Source: Chryseobacterium contaminans (lineage in GTDB: Bacteria > Bacteroidota > Bacteroidia > Flavobacteriales > Weeksellaceae). Taken from it: a DNA stretch of 64,000 nt. Position numbers and translations under genes: made by a program. The stretch is taken from positions 84,991-148,990 of the forward strand of contig NZ_MAYF01000001.1 in assembly GCF_001684955.1 (NCBI RefSeq), read 5' to 3'. This document shows, piece by piece, positions 34,375 through 42,386 of the stretch (positions within the stretch are counted from its first letter, which is position 1; each line of letters opens with the position of its first letter). The notes under the pieces were generated by a model. It was given only the letters and a program-made list of their open reading frames with translations, made no database searches and was not told where the DNA came from.

Positions 34375-35682
34375 TTAAAATTCTATATCTACTTCCAGTT
34401 TCTCAGCCAAAAGCTTTGAAATTTTCTCTTTTAGAGGCTCAATATCGATGTTTTGCATGGCATCATTAGCAAAGGCATATAGAAGCAAAGCCTGAGCTTC
34501 TTTCTTAGAGATTCCTCTGGCTCTTAAATAGAACAGGGCATCTTCATTAAGCTGGCCTACTGTACATCCGTGAGAACATTTTACATCATCAGCAAAAATC
34601 TCTAACTGAGGTTTTGTGTCAATACTAGCGCCTTCACTTAGCAATACGTTATTGTTCTGCTGATAAGCATTGGTCTTCTGAGCAATTTTATCAACAAAAA
34701 CTTTTCCGTTGAAAACTCCGTGAGCATTGCCATCAAAGATTCCTTTGTAGTTCTGATAACTCTCACAGTTCGGGAAGTTGTGGTGAACTGCTGTATGATG
34801 ATCTACCAACTGATCTTTCCCAATAATGGTGATTCCGTTCATGAATGAATTGATATTGGATCCATTATGAATAAAATCAAGGTTGTTTCTTACCAGTTTA
34901 CCTCCGAAAGAGAATGTATTTACAGTCGTTAAACTGTCTTTCTCCTGTTTTGCAAAGGTATTATCTACAAGGTAAGAAGTATTGTTATCGTTCTGAAGTT
35001 TGTGCCAGTCTGCTTTTGCATTTGGGTAAGTGAAGATTTCCGTCACAGAGTTGGTGAACACATACGTGTCATCAAAATTGTGATGGCTTTCAATAACTTC
35101 AACTTTAGCTCCTTCTTCTACGATCAATAAATTTCTTGTATTGTAGAATGTATTTTCTTCCTGATTCTGAGAAATGTAGAAAACATGAATTGGCTTTTCA
35201 ATCACTACGTTTTTAGGAACTTTCAAAAAGAAACCATATTTGCAGTAAGCAAGGTTTAAGTTTGTGAAAGCTGAATCTTTGGAAGCAATGGTATTGAAAT
35301 ATTTTTCAAATACCTCTTTATGTTTATCATCATTCAATGCGTAATTGAATGAAAGGAACTCTACATTTTCAATAGAAACTTTAGAAAGTTCTTTGTGAAG
35401 TTTACCGTTTACGAAAACAATCCAATCAAAATTTTCTTCACCAAGGTGCAATTCATCAAATTGTTCTTTAGTGATGTTGTGGTTTTCTTTCGGGAAGAAG
35501 TTGTAGCTTTTTTCCGTGATCTCCTTTAGATTGGTATATTTATATTCTTCGTCTTTTTTTGTCGGAAAACCAATGTTTTCAAACTTCTGAAGAGCAGCTT
35601 TTCTATCGTCATCCAGAAATCTGTGACGAAGGCTCTCCAAAAACTCATTATGGTTTTCAATGATTTGTTCTTTTAAACTCAT
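34375..35682 (-). CDS. sufD: Fe-S cluster assembly protein SufD
   Basis: The 435-residue protein matches SufD, the partner of SufB in the SufBC2D scaffold that builds iron-sulfur clusters. The beta-helix core region is clear (VVEKPIHVFYISQ, GKVFVDKIAQKTNAYQQNNN) and the end has DDVKCSHGCTVGQLNEDALF, with the His and Cys typical for the SufB-SufD interface. It is the last gene of this suf operon, followed by a bidirectional terminator, so SufS and SufE are not encoded here. It is separated from sufC by the IVS-like element. Confidence 0.94.
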   Translation of the reverse strand: MSLKEQIIENHNEFLESLRHRFLDDDRKAALQKFENIGFPTKKDEEYKYTNLKEITEKSYNFFPKENHNITKEQFDELHLGEENFDWIVFVNGKLHKELSKVSIENVEFLSFNYALNDDKHKEVFEKYFNTIASKDSAFTNLNLAYCKYGFFLKVPKNVVIEKPIHVFYISQNQEENTFYNTRNLLIVEEGAKVEVIESHHNFDDTYVFTNSVTEIFTYPNAKADWHKLQNDNNTSYLVDNTFAKQEKDSLTTVNTFSFGGKLVRNNLDFIHNGSNINSFMNGITIIGKDQLVDHHTAVHHNFPNCESYQNYKGIFDGNAHGVFNGKVFVDKIAQKTNAYQQNNNVLLSEGASIDTKPQLEIFADDVKCSHGCTVGQLNEDALFYLRARGISKKEAQALLLYAFANDAMQNIDIEPLKEKISKLLAEKLEVDIEF

Positions 35683-35687
35683 TGTTT

Positions 35688-36138
35688 ATTTGAAATTTGA
35701 GATTTGAGATTTGAAATTATAGACGGTTAAATTTATTTCCGTTATGTTCAGTAGTTTTTAAGTACTTCATAAATCCTGAAATCATTTTTGATAAATCCGC
35801 ATAATCTTTTTTCAAATCATTAAATTCATTTTCGTTAATAAAATTTCTATCAAATGCTCTGATTAATTGTGATCTTACCTCACCACATGAACCTTTTGAC
35901 ATTGATAGAAAGTTAATAAACTCTTTATTTCCCTCCCTTTCAAAACCTTCTGCAATATTATCCATGACAGAAGCCGATGATCGGTCGATTTGATTTTTAA
36001 TATTTTGACTGCAATTTGAATTTTGTATTACTGAGATATAAATTTTTTGGCACAATTCTCAGGATTTCTTCCAAATGTCTAAATCCTCAAAGTTGTTTAT
36101 TGTTGCCATAATTTCAAATCTCAAATTAAATTTCAAAT
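35688..36138 (-). repeat. IVS-like element with terminal inverted repeats, between sufC and sufD
   Basis: The arms are 35688-35719 and 36109-36138. In the transcript the first arm reads ATTTGAAATTT, two unmatched bases, then TTTGAGATTTGAAATTA. The second arm is its complement with four bases in the place of those two. The first arm ends at the ATG of the four-helix gene and the second begins at its TAA, so the RNA would form a stem of about 28 bp with the ORF in the loop. The outer ends touch the sufC stop codon and lie five bases from the sufD start. Confidence 0.75.
35717..36109 (-). pseudogene. Four-helix-bundle (23S rRNA intervening-sequence type) gene with a nonsense codon
   Basis: From ATG 36107-36109 the frame reads MATINNFEDLDIWKKS, then TGA (36059-36061), then [19 protein letters not shown] and on to [30 protein letters not shown] and the end at 35717. 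The TGA replaces the Arg codon (probably AGA) expected in the usual KSRELCKKIY motif, so the gene is broken by a single base change. An internal ATG further down is not likely to be the true start, because it would cut off helix 1. The family forms ring-shaped helical bundles and is known from intervening sequences in 23S rRNA genes and near retroelements (bAvd-like). It sits between sufC and sufD, framed by inverted repeats. Confidence 0.85.
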
Positions 36139-36881
36139 TAATTTAAAAGCCAGTCGTATCCTTTTTCTTCAAGCTCTAATGCTAAAGATTTATCACCAGT
36201 TTTGATGATTTTTCCGTTAGCAAGAACGTGAACAAAGTCAGGTTGAATATAGTTAAGCAATCTTTGATAGTGTGTAATCAAAAGAACTGCGTTTCCTTCG
36301 TTTTTAAAAGCATTTACACCGTCTGCAACAATTCTCAGTGCATCGATGTCTAATCCTGAATCTGTTTCATCCAGAATCGCTAATTTCGGGTCAAGCATCA
36401 TCATCTGGAAGATCTCGTTTCTTTTCTTTTCACCTCCTGAGAAACCTTCGTTCAGAGATCTTGAAAGGAAATCTTTTTTGATTCCTAATTTTTCAGATTT
36501 TTCACGGATTAATGCAAGCATTTCTTTTGCCGGCATTTCTTCCAATCCGTTTGCTTTTCTTGTTTCGTTTAAAGCAGCTTTGATGAAGTTCGTTACAGAA
36601 ACTCCCGGGATTTCCACTGGATACTGGAAAGATAGGAAGATTCCTTTGTGTGCTCTGTCTTCAGGAGCATCTTCAATGATGTCTTCTCCCTGGAAAAGGA
36701 TTTCTCCACCTGTCACTTCGTAATCTTCTTTTCCAGCGATTACAGAAGAAAGGGTAGACTTACCAGCTCCGTTTGGCCCCATGATAGCGTGAACTTCTCC
36801 TGGTTTTATTTCAAGGTTGATCCCTTTTAATATTTCTGCGCCATCTTCAATTTTGGCGTGAAGGTTTTTAATTTCTAACAT
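36138..36881 (-). CDS. sufC: Fe-S assembly ATPase SufC
   Basis: The 247-residue protein is an ABC-type ATPase: Walker [11 protein letters not shown] (about 36-45), signature GFSGGEKKR (about 148-156), and Walker [13 protein letters not shown]. SufC drives the conformational change of SufBC2D needed for iron-sulfur cluster assembly in the cytoplasm. It lies 18 bases past the GNAT gene. Its stop codon overlaps the outer end of the IVS-like element, suggesting that the element entered right at the gene end. Confidence 0.96.
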   Translation of the reverse strand: MLEIKNLHAKIEDGAEILKGINLEIKPGEVHAIMGPNGAGKSTLSSVIAGKEDYEVTGGEILFQGEDIIEDAPEDRAHKGIFLSFQYPVEIPGVSVTNFIKAALNETRKANGLEEMPAKEMLALIREKSEKLGIKKDFLSRSLNEGFSGGEKKRNEIFQMMMLDPKLAILDETDSGLDIDALRIVADGVNAFKNEGNAVLLITHYQRLLNYIQPDFVHVLANGKIIKTGDKSLALELEEKGYDWLLN

Positions 36882-36899
36882 TTTATTTGCTTAAACAAA

Positions 36900-37406
36900 T
36901 TATTTTTGAATTCGATATACTAAACTTTCAGGTTGACCGGGAACGTCATTTAGGGTTCCGATTTTGATCATACCTGCCTTTTCTAAAACTTTAACAGAAG
37001 CTAAATTACTGGGACGGACAATGGCAAATATTTCTTCTTTATTGTCTTCATTAACCCCCAATTCTATAGCTTTCTTTGTGAATTCTGTGGCATATCCTTT
37101 CCCCCATGCCTGGGAAGCAAAACGATAGCCTAAATTCAATTTTTCTTCTTCTCCGTAGAGTTTATAGCTCAGTCCGCCAAAACCTATTACATTTTCAGGG
37201 CTTTCCTTTTCTGCAATTGCCCAGCTTCCGAAATGATACGTTTCCCAATGTTCAAGCATTTTGGTAAATGTACCTTCTGCTTTTTGAAAACTCATAGGGC
37301 CGCTTGGGTTATGAATATTGGTTTCAGGGTCATGATTAATTTCGAAGAATTTTTCAAAATCTTCTTTTGTAGGTTTTCTTAAAATTAATCTTTCTGTAGC
37401 TATCAT
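36900..37406 (-). CDS. GNAT-family N-acetyltransferase (RimJ/RimL type) inside the suf operon
   Basis: The 168-residue protein fits RimJ/RimL-type acetyltransferases: TERLILRKPTKEDFEKFFEI at the start, GFGGLSYKL strand, GYRFASQAWGKGYATEFTKK with the acetyl-CoA-binding loop (about 98-118), and NLASVKVLEKAGM near the end. The substrate could be a protein N-terminus or an amine; it cannot be told here. It lies 3 bases after sufB and 18 before sufC, so it is fully embedded in the suf operon, which is unusual. A role in iron-sulfur assembly is not shown. Confidence 0.88.
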   Translation of the reverse strand: MIATERLILRKPTKEDFEKFFEINHDPETNIHNPSGPMSFQKAEGTFTKMLEHWETYHFGSWAIAEKESPENVIGFGGLSYKLYGEEEKLNLGYRFASQAWGKGYATEFTKKAIELGVNEDNKEEIFAIVRPSNLASVKVLEKAGMIKIGTLNDVPGQPESLVYRIQK

Positions 37407-37409
37407 TAT

Positions 37410-38858
37410 TTATCCTACTGATCCTTCTAATGAAATCTCAAGTAACTTCTGTGCTTCAATAGCAAATTCCATTGGAAGTTTATTAAGAACTTCTTTACTG
37501 AAACCGTTTACGATCAAAGCAATTGCTCTTTCCGTATCAATACCTCTTTGGTTACAGTAGAAAATCTGATCTTCTCCAATTTTTGAAGTGGTTGCTTCGT
37601 GCTCCAGCTGTGCAGTAGGATCTTTAATTTCAATGTAAGGGAAAGTATGTGCACCACATTCATTACCCATCAATAAAGAATCACATTGAGAGAAGTTTCT
37701 TGCTCCTTTTGCAGAAGGCATCACTTTTACCAGTCCTCTGTATGAGTTCTGAGATTTTCCTGCAGAAATACCTTTAGAAATAATCGTTGATTTGGTATTT
37801 TTTCCAATGTGGATCATTTTTGTTCCTGTATCTGCATATTGGTGATTGTTGGTTACCGCGATAGAGTAGAACTCACCAATAGAGTTATCACCTTTCAGAA
37901 TACAAGATGGATATTTCCATGTTACAGCAGAACCTGTTTCAACCTGAGTCCATGAGATTTTTGCATTTCTTTCGCAAAGTCCTCTTTTCGTTACAAAGTT
38001 GAATACCCCACCTTTTCCTTCTTCATTACCAGGGTACCAGTTTTGTACCGTTGAATATTTAATTTCAGCGTTGTCTAATGCGATCAGTTCCACTACCGCA
38101 GCGTGAAGCTGGTTCTCATCTCTTGACGGTGCTGTACATCCTTCAAGGTAAGAAACATAACTTCCTTCATCTGCAATCACAAGAGTTCTTTCAAACTGTC
38201 CTGTTCCTGCCTGGTTGATACGGAAGTAAGTGGACAGTTCCATCGGACATTTTACTCCTTTAGGAATATAGCAGAAACTTCCGTCAGAGAATACTGCGGA
38301 GTTTAATGCTGCATAGAAGTTATCTCCTCTAGGAACTACTTTTCCAAGATATTTTCTTACTAAATCAGGATGGTTTTTAATAGCCTCAGAAATAGAACAG
38401 AAAATAATTCCTTTTTCTGCCAATGTATCCTGGAATGTGGTTTTCACAGAAACTGAGTCCATTACAATGTCTACTGCAACTCCTGAAAGTCTTTTTTGCT
38501 CCTCAATGTTAATCCCTAGCTTTTCGAAAGTTTTCAATAACTCCGGATCTACTTCATCAAGGCTGGCCAATTCAGGCTTAACTTTTGGAGCAGCGTAGTA
38601 ACGGATCGCTTGAAAATCCGGTTTTTCATATTTGATATTCGCCCAAGTAGGCTCTACCATTTTCTGCCAGATTTTGAAAGATTCCAAACGCCATTCAGTC
38701 ATCCATTCCGGTTCCTCTTTTTTAGCAGAGATGGCACGGATGATATCCTCATTTAAACCAATCGGGAAATCTTCATAATCAATTTTGGTTTCCCAACCGA
38801 ATTCGTATTTTTTATTTTCTAGATCGACTCTTAAATCGTCTTCAGTATATTTACTCAT
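37410..38858 (-). CDS. sufB: Fe-S cluster assembly scaffold SufB
   Basis: The 482-residue protein matches SufB at full length. The signature region is [20 protein letters not shown] near residues 398-420, with the Cys and Glu of the cluster-assembly site, and the beta-helix core has [20 protein letters not shown]. SufB receives sulfur from SufS/SufE and holds the nascent cluster with SufC and SufD. It follows sufA by 65 bases and precedes the GNAT gene by 3. Confidence 0.96.
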   Translation of the reverse strand: MSKYTEDDLRVDLENKKYEFGWETKIDYEDFPIGLNEDIIRAISAKKEEPEWMTEWRLESFKIWQKMVEPTWANIKYEKPDFQAIRYYAAPKVKPELASLDEVDPELLKTFEKLGINIEEQKRLSGVAVDIVMDSVSVKTTFQDTLAEKGIIFCSISEAIKNHPDLVRKYLGKVVPRGDNFYAALNSAVFSDGSFCYIPKGVKCPMELSTYFRINQAGTGQFERTLVIADEGSYVSYLEGCTAPSRDENQLHAAVVELIALDNAEIKYSTVQNWYPGNEEGKGGVFNFVTKRGLCERNAKISWTQVETGSAVTWKYPSCILKGDNSIGEFYSIAVTNNHQYADTGTKMIHIGKNTKSTIISKGISAGKSQNSYRGLVKVMPSAKGARNFSQCDSLLMGNECGAHTFPYIEIKDPTAQLEHEATTSKIGEDQIFYCNQRGIDTERAIALIVNGFSKEVLNKLPMEFAIEAQKLLEISLEGSVG

Positions 38859-38923
38859 TATAATTTTTTAGATTTCAGATTTAGACATCATATTTTTGAA
38901 GTCTAGGATCTTATGTCTTTTCT

Positions 38924-39253
38924 CTAAAGACTAAATGATTCTCCACATCCACATGTTCTGGATGCGTTCGGGTTGTTAAAAACAAACCCTTTTCCGTTCA
39001 ATCCTCCTGAATATTCAAGAGTGGTTCCTGCTAAATAAAGGATGGATTTTTTATCTATAATAATTTTAATGTTATTATCTTCAAAAATCTGATCTGTTTC
39101 TGTTTTTTGGTTGTCAAACTTTAAAACATACTCTAAACCAGAGCATCCGCCACTTTTTACCCCAACTCTTATATAATCTTCAGCAGGGTTAAAACCATCT
39201 TCCGTCATCAACTGGATGGCTTTCTCCTTTGCATGGTCTGATACTTTTATCAT
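38924..39253 (-). CDS. Fe-S carrier of the HesB/IscA/SufA family
   Basis: The 109-residue protein has the three conserved Cys of A-type carriers: SGGCSGLEY (Cys near residue 37) and the C-terminal CGCGESF. These small proteins pass iron-sulfur clusters (or iron) from the scaffold to client enzymes. As the first gene of the operon (sufA-sufB-GNAT-sufC-sufD), it is best read as SufA, though IscA/ErpA cannot be told apart by sequence alone. Confidence 0.93.
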   Translation of the reverse strand: MIKVSDHAKEKAIQLMTEDGFNPAEDYIRVGVKSGGCSGLEYVLKFDNQKTETDQIFEDNNIKIIIDKKSILYLAGTTLEYSGGLNGKGFVFNNPNASRTCGCGESFSL

Positions 39254-39281
39254 TGTATTTATTTAGAATGATTTAATGACG

Positions 39282-39289
39282 CAAAAATA
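39282..39289 (-). promoter_or_regulatory. Minus-7 box of suf operon
   Basis: TATTTTTG on the minus strand, 28 bases before the sufA start. No clear minus-33 box. Confidence 0.4.
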
Positions 39290-39399
39290 CGAACAAAAAT
39301 CAGGATATAAAAATCAGCATTTTTATTTTATCAATTTTTATCATTGATGAGTTTAACCTTGGTAATCTTTTGAAATCCAAAACATAAATTGACTTGAAT

Positions 39400-40251
39400 A
39401 TGAAAAGAATAGGCATTATTGCTCTGGCGCTGTTTATACAGCAGGTTTCTGCACAAACTAACCGGTTTGTATATCAGGTAACCATGAAGCCGGACGCTGA
39501 AAATAAAGCAGATATTAAAACCGAAAATGCTTATCTTGATATTTCTCAGGACAAATCGGTTTTTTATTCTGAAAACAGAATAAAAAGGGACTCTATCATG
39601 CAGAAAGCCTTTCAGAGCGGTGGCGGAAGAGGAAGTATCAGCAGGGATCAAATGGAAGGTCTTAGATCCAATATCAATTATTCGGTAGAGAAAGATAAAA
39701 CCAGTCAGAAAACTTATTTTAAAGACAGAATAGGAAGGGATATTTATTTGTATGAGGAAGACAGACCTTTAAATTGGAAAATTTCTTCTGAAACAAGAAA
39801 AATAGGTGATTACAAGGTTCAGAAGGCAGAAACAGATTTTGCCGGAAGAAAATGGACAGCATGGTTTACCACAGATCTTCCTTATCAGGACGGCCCTTAT
39901 AAGTTTGGTGGGCTTCCAGGACTGATTGTAAAAGTGGAAGATGATAAAGGGGATTATTCTTTCGATCTGATGAAGAATTATAAAATTGCAGAACTTCCCG
40001 CTTTAAATCAGTTCGGAAATACTTTAAAAGTAAAAAGAAGTGATTTTGTAAAGCAACAGCAAAAGTTTAAAACAGACCCGATGTCATTTATGAATCAAGG
40101 ATCAGGTGGTGGTATGGCCACTACGATGCGAATAGGTGGCGGAAGAGGTCCGGGAGGAGGAAATCAGGATCCTGCTGATATGAGAAAACGAATGGAAGAA
40201 AGAGTGAAGGAAGAAGCTAAAAAGAACAGCAATCCGATTGAGTTACAATAA
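39400..40251 (+). CDS. GLPGLI-family secreted protein
   Basis: The protein (283 residues from ATG 39400; a TTG two codons earlier is less likely) has a signal peptide ending VSAQ and the family signature FGGLPGLIVKVEDDKGDYSF. Beta strands fill the middle. The end carries a Gly/Arg-rich stretch (GGGRGPGGGNQ) and a charged tail (RMEERVKEEAKKN). GLPGLI proteins are exported Bacteroidetes proteins of unknown function. It is divergent from suf and ends before two hairpins. Confidence 0.88.
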   Translation: MKRIGIIALALFIQQVSAQTNRFVYQVTMKPDAENKADIKTENAYLDISQDKSVFYSENRIKRDSIMQKAFQSGGGRGSISRDQMEGLRSNINYSVEKDKTSQKTYFKDRIGRDIYLYEEDRPLNWKISSETRKIGDYKVQKAETDFAGRKWTAWFTTDLPYQDGPYKFGGLPGLIVKVEDDKGDYSFDLMKNYKIAELPALNQFGNTLKVKRSDFVKQQQKFKTDPMSFMNQGSGGGMATTMRIGGGRGPGGGNQDPADMRKRMEERVKEEAKKNSNPIELQ

Positions 40252-40267
40252 GAAATGTATTCTCACT

Positions 40268-40300
40268 AAACCTAACAGGTTTCCAAAACCTGTTAGGTTT
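40268..40300. repeat. Palindrome CCTAACAGGTTT, possible dispersed repeat and terminator
   Basis: AAACCTAACAGGTTT (40268-40282) and its complement AAACCTGTTAGGTTT (40286-40300) form a 15-bp perfect stem with a three-base loop. There is no T-run on either strand. From memory of Chryseobacterium genomes, I believe a similar palindrome is repeated there; this is not checked. Confidence 0.5.
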
Positions 40301-40352
40301 AAATCAATAGGATAGAAGAAATAAAGTAAGCTTTATTCAATAGCAAGAAAAT

Positions 40353-40388
40353 AAAAATCGCCAGTGAAAATTTTCACTGGCGATTTTT
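40353..40388. terminator. Terminator of YpfJ gene (bidirectional)
   Basis: A 36-base perfect palindrome (18-bp arms, centre at AAAATTTT) built on the core ATCGCCAGTG, with A and T runs at the ends. It lies 20 bases past the stop codon. Confidence 0.85.
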
Positions 40389-40407
40389 ATATAATGTAAG
40401 TCTATTT

Positions 40408-41271
40408 TTATTTTAAAAGCTGGTTGAAAGTATCACCTTGTCTGATATCTCCAGTGTTGTATCCTTTCATAAACCATTCTTTGCGCTGTTCTGATGATCC
40501 GTGTGTAAAGCTTTCCTGATTTACATATCCTTGTCCTCTTCTTTGGATATTATCATCTCCAACGGCTTCAGCAGCTTCTATAGCGGATTGAATATCTCCC
40601 GGTTCCAGAATTTTTTTAGAATCATCGGTACGTTTTGCCCATACACCGGCATAGAAGTCGGCCTGTAATTCTGTAGCTACAGATACTCTGTTCATTTCAG
40701 CCTCTGAATATCTTCCGCTTCTTCTCAGAGCATCTACCTTTTGAGTTGTTCCCAGAAGAGTTTGTACGTGATGCCCCATTTCGTGGGCGAGAACATAGGC
40801 TACTGTAAATTCAGTTACTTTGGCTCCGAATCTTTGTTGAAGCTCACCGAAAAACTCCATGTCCATATAGATTTTCTGATCAGCCGGGCAGTAAAAAGGT
40901 CCCATAGCAGACTGTGCTGTACCGCATCCGGAGCTGGTGGTGTTTTCAAAGAGTACAATTCTGGGTTCAGAAAAAGTCATACCATTTTCTTTAAAGATCT
41001 GACTCCAGGTTAAGGTATTCCATCCTGACATCATATCAACCATTTCGCCAATCTGTTTTTCTTGTGCAGTAAGCTCTCTTCTTTCTCCTGTATTTCCTGA
41101 AGGCTGTATGCTGCCAGAATTTAAAATCCCGGAAGGATCGCCTCCCAAAAAGAAAACAATAGCTGCTATAATTAAAGTTCCGAGTCCGCCGCCTACAATC
41201 ATACCGCCTCCTCCGCCTCCGGAGCCACGGCGATCATCAACGTTTCCGCCTCTGTCGTCTGTCCATCTCAT
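40408..41271 (-). CDS. Neutral zinc metallopeptidase, YpfJ family
   Basis: The 287-residue protein has a hydrophilic Arg/Asp/Gly-rich start (MRWTDDRGGNVDDRRGSGGG), one membrane helix (about 27-45), and the zinc motif HEMGHHVQ (about 164-171). The third ligand is likely the Glu in ATELQADFYAG (about 198-208). It has a CGTAQSAMGPFYCPADQKIY motif typical of the family. The peptidase domain lies outside the cytoplasm, anchored in the membrane; the substrate is unknown. It stands alone with a terminator after it. Confidence 0.9.
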   Translation of the reverse strand: MRWTDDRGGNVDDRRGSGGGGGGMIVGGGLGTLIIAAIVFFLGGDPSGILNSGSIQPSGNTGERRELTAQEKQIGEMVDMMSGWNTLTWSQIFKENGMTFSEPRIVLFENTTSSGCGTAQSAMGPFYCPADQKIYMDMEFFGELQQRFGAKVTEFTVAYVLAHEMGHHVQTLLGTTQKVDALRRSGRYSEAEMNRVSVATELQADFYAGVWAKRTDDSKKILEPGDIQSAIEAAEAVGDDNIQRRGQGYVNQESFTHGSSEQRKEWFMKGYNTGDIRQGDTFNQLLK

Positions 41272-41381
41272 AAAAATATCTTTTTTTGTGTCGTAAATTT
41301 ATAAAATTTAAGTTTATAATAATTAAAATGTTGAGATTGAAAGATTTTTATTGAGTTGATTATATCTCCGAATCAATTTTT

Positions 41382-42254
41382 CTATTCCTCATTGAACTTT
41401 TCTCTGAGAACTTTTTTATAGTACTCTTTATTATGGCCGTTGATATGTTCCAGGTAATTGTACTTCTGCCAAAAATATTGTTTTTGGCAGTTTTGAGGAA
41501 GATACTGGTTAATTGCATCATCATCAGTATGTTCAACAATGGGATAAGTGGGAAGCTCCATCGATAATAGAGATCTATTTTTTGCTAAAATCTCAATAAC
41601 CTTATAATGTAAAGATGCTGTACAGCTGAATTTGGGAATATCTGTTTCTATATATTTTTTATAGTAGTAATTAAGAACTTCTTTTTTGAAGTTTTTATCA
41701 TGATGATCTATTGTAGTAAACAGGGTATAAAGCCAATTATATTTGATATAATTTTTTAATCGTTTGATGGATATTTTATCTTCCGGCGAAACAGTAATGT
41801 TAGATAATTTGATTTTCTTTAAAATATCTACAAGAAGTAATTCCGAGGTATTTTTTAGCTCGCTGATATTCTTCTTCTGACCAATTTGTTCGTAAGTATT
41901 TATTTTTCCAAAAGTCTCAATAGCTAATTGTTGGGTAAGATATTCATGACGTTCGGCCTGATCCCCGGTGTAAACAAATTTATTATCCTTTTCTATAGAG
42001 AGATTTAACTTTTCCGTTGGCTCAAGAAATAGAGCCATATTTTGAATAAGCTCATTGGGAATATTAATGGTTATGGTATTAGTTTCGGTAAACTCTTTTT
42101 TATCCCTGTTATTGAGTGTGATATCCTTTTTACCATTCTTTATGATGATAGGCTTACCAGTGTTATTGATAACGGTAAGCTTCTGTGCTTTTACTCCTGA
42201 AAATAAAAATAAGAGGATGAAAAACATCCTCTTATGCTGAAATAAATATTTCAT
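41382..42254 (-). CDS. Secreted protein of unknown function
   Basis: The 290-residue protein has a signal peptide (MKYLFQHKRMFFILLFLFSGVKAQ), then an opening LTVINNTGKPIIIKNGKKDI with beta-hairpin character (about 25-80). A long helical body rich in Lys, Asn and Tyr makes up the rest. No known domain is recognised. The gene stands alone between ypfJ and the LTA-synthase-like gene, with no clear promoter box. Coding status is supported by the signal peptide and the long frame. Confidence 0.65.
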   Translation of the reverse strand: MKYLFQHKRMFFILLFLFSGVKAQKLTVINNTGKPIIIKNGKKDITLNNRDKKEFTETNTITINIPNELIQNMALFLEPTEKLNLSIEKDNKFVYTGDQAERHEYLTQQLAIETFGKINTYEQIGQKKNISELKNTSELLLVDILKKIKLSNITVSPEDKISIKRLKNYIKYNWLYTLFTTIDHHDKNFKKEVLNYYYKKYIETDIPKFSCTASLHYKVIEILAKNRSLLSMELPTYPIVEHTDDDAINQYLPQNCQKQYFWQKYNYLEHINGHNKEYYKKVLREKFNEE

Positions 42255-42386
42255 ATTTTAAAGTATCAATTCAGTAGAAAAACGAATTTTAATGTTATTC
42301 CCGAATTGTTGGTTTTGGTTAATGTTTTCTTCTTTTAAATATAAATAAAATATCTATTGAAAATTAGTTTTATAAAATAACCTGTC

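Noticed and set aside
40268..40388. Two palindromes as a CRISPR or RNA gene
   Set aside because: Two unlike palindromes without repeat-spacer pattern; one is a clear terminator.
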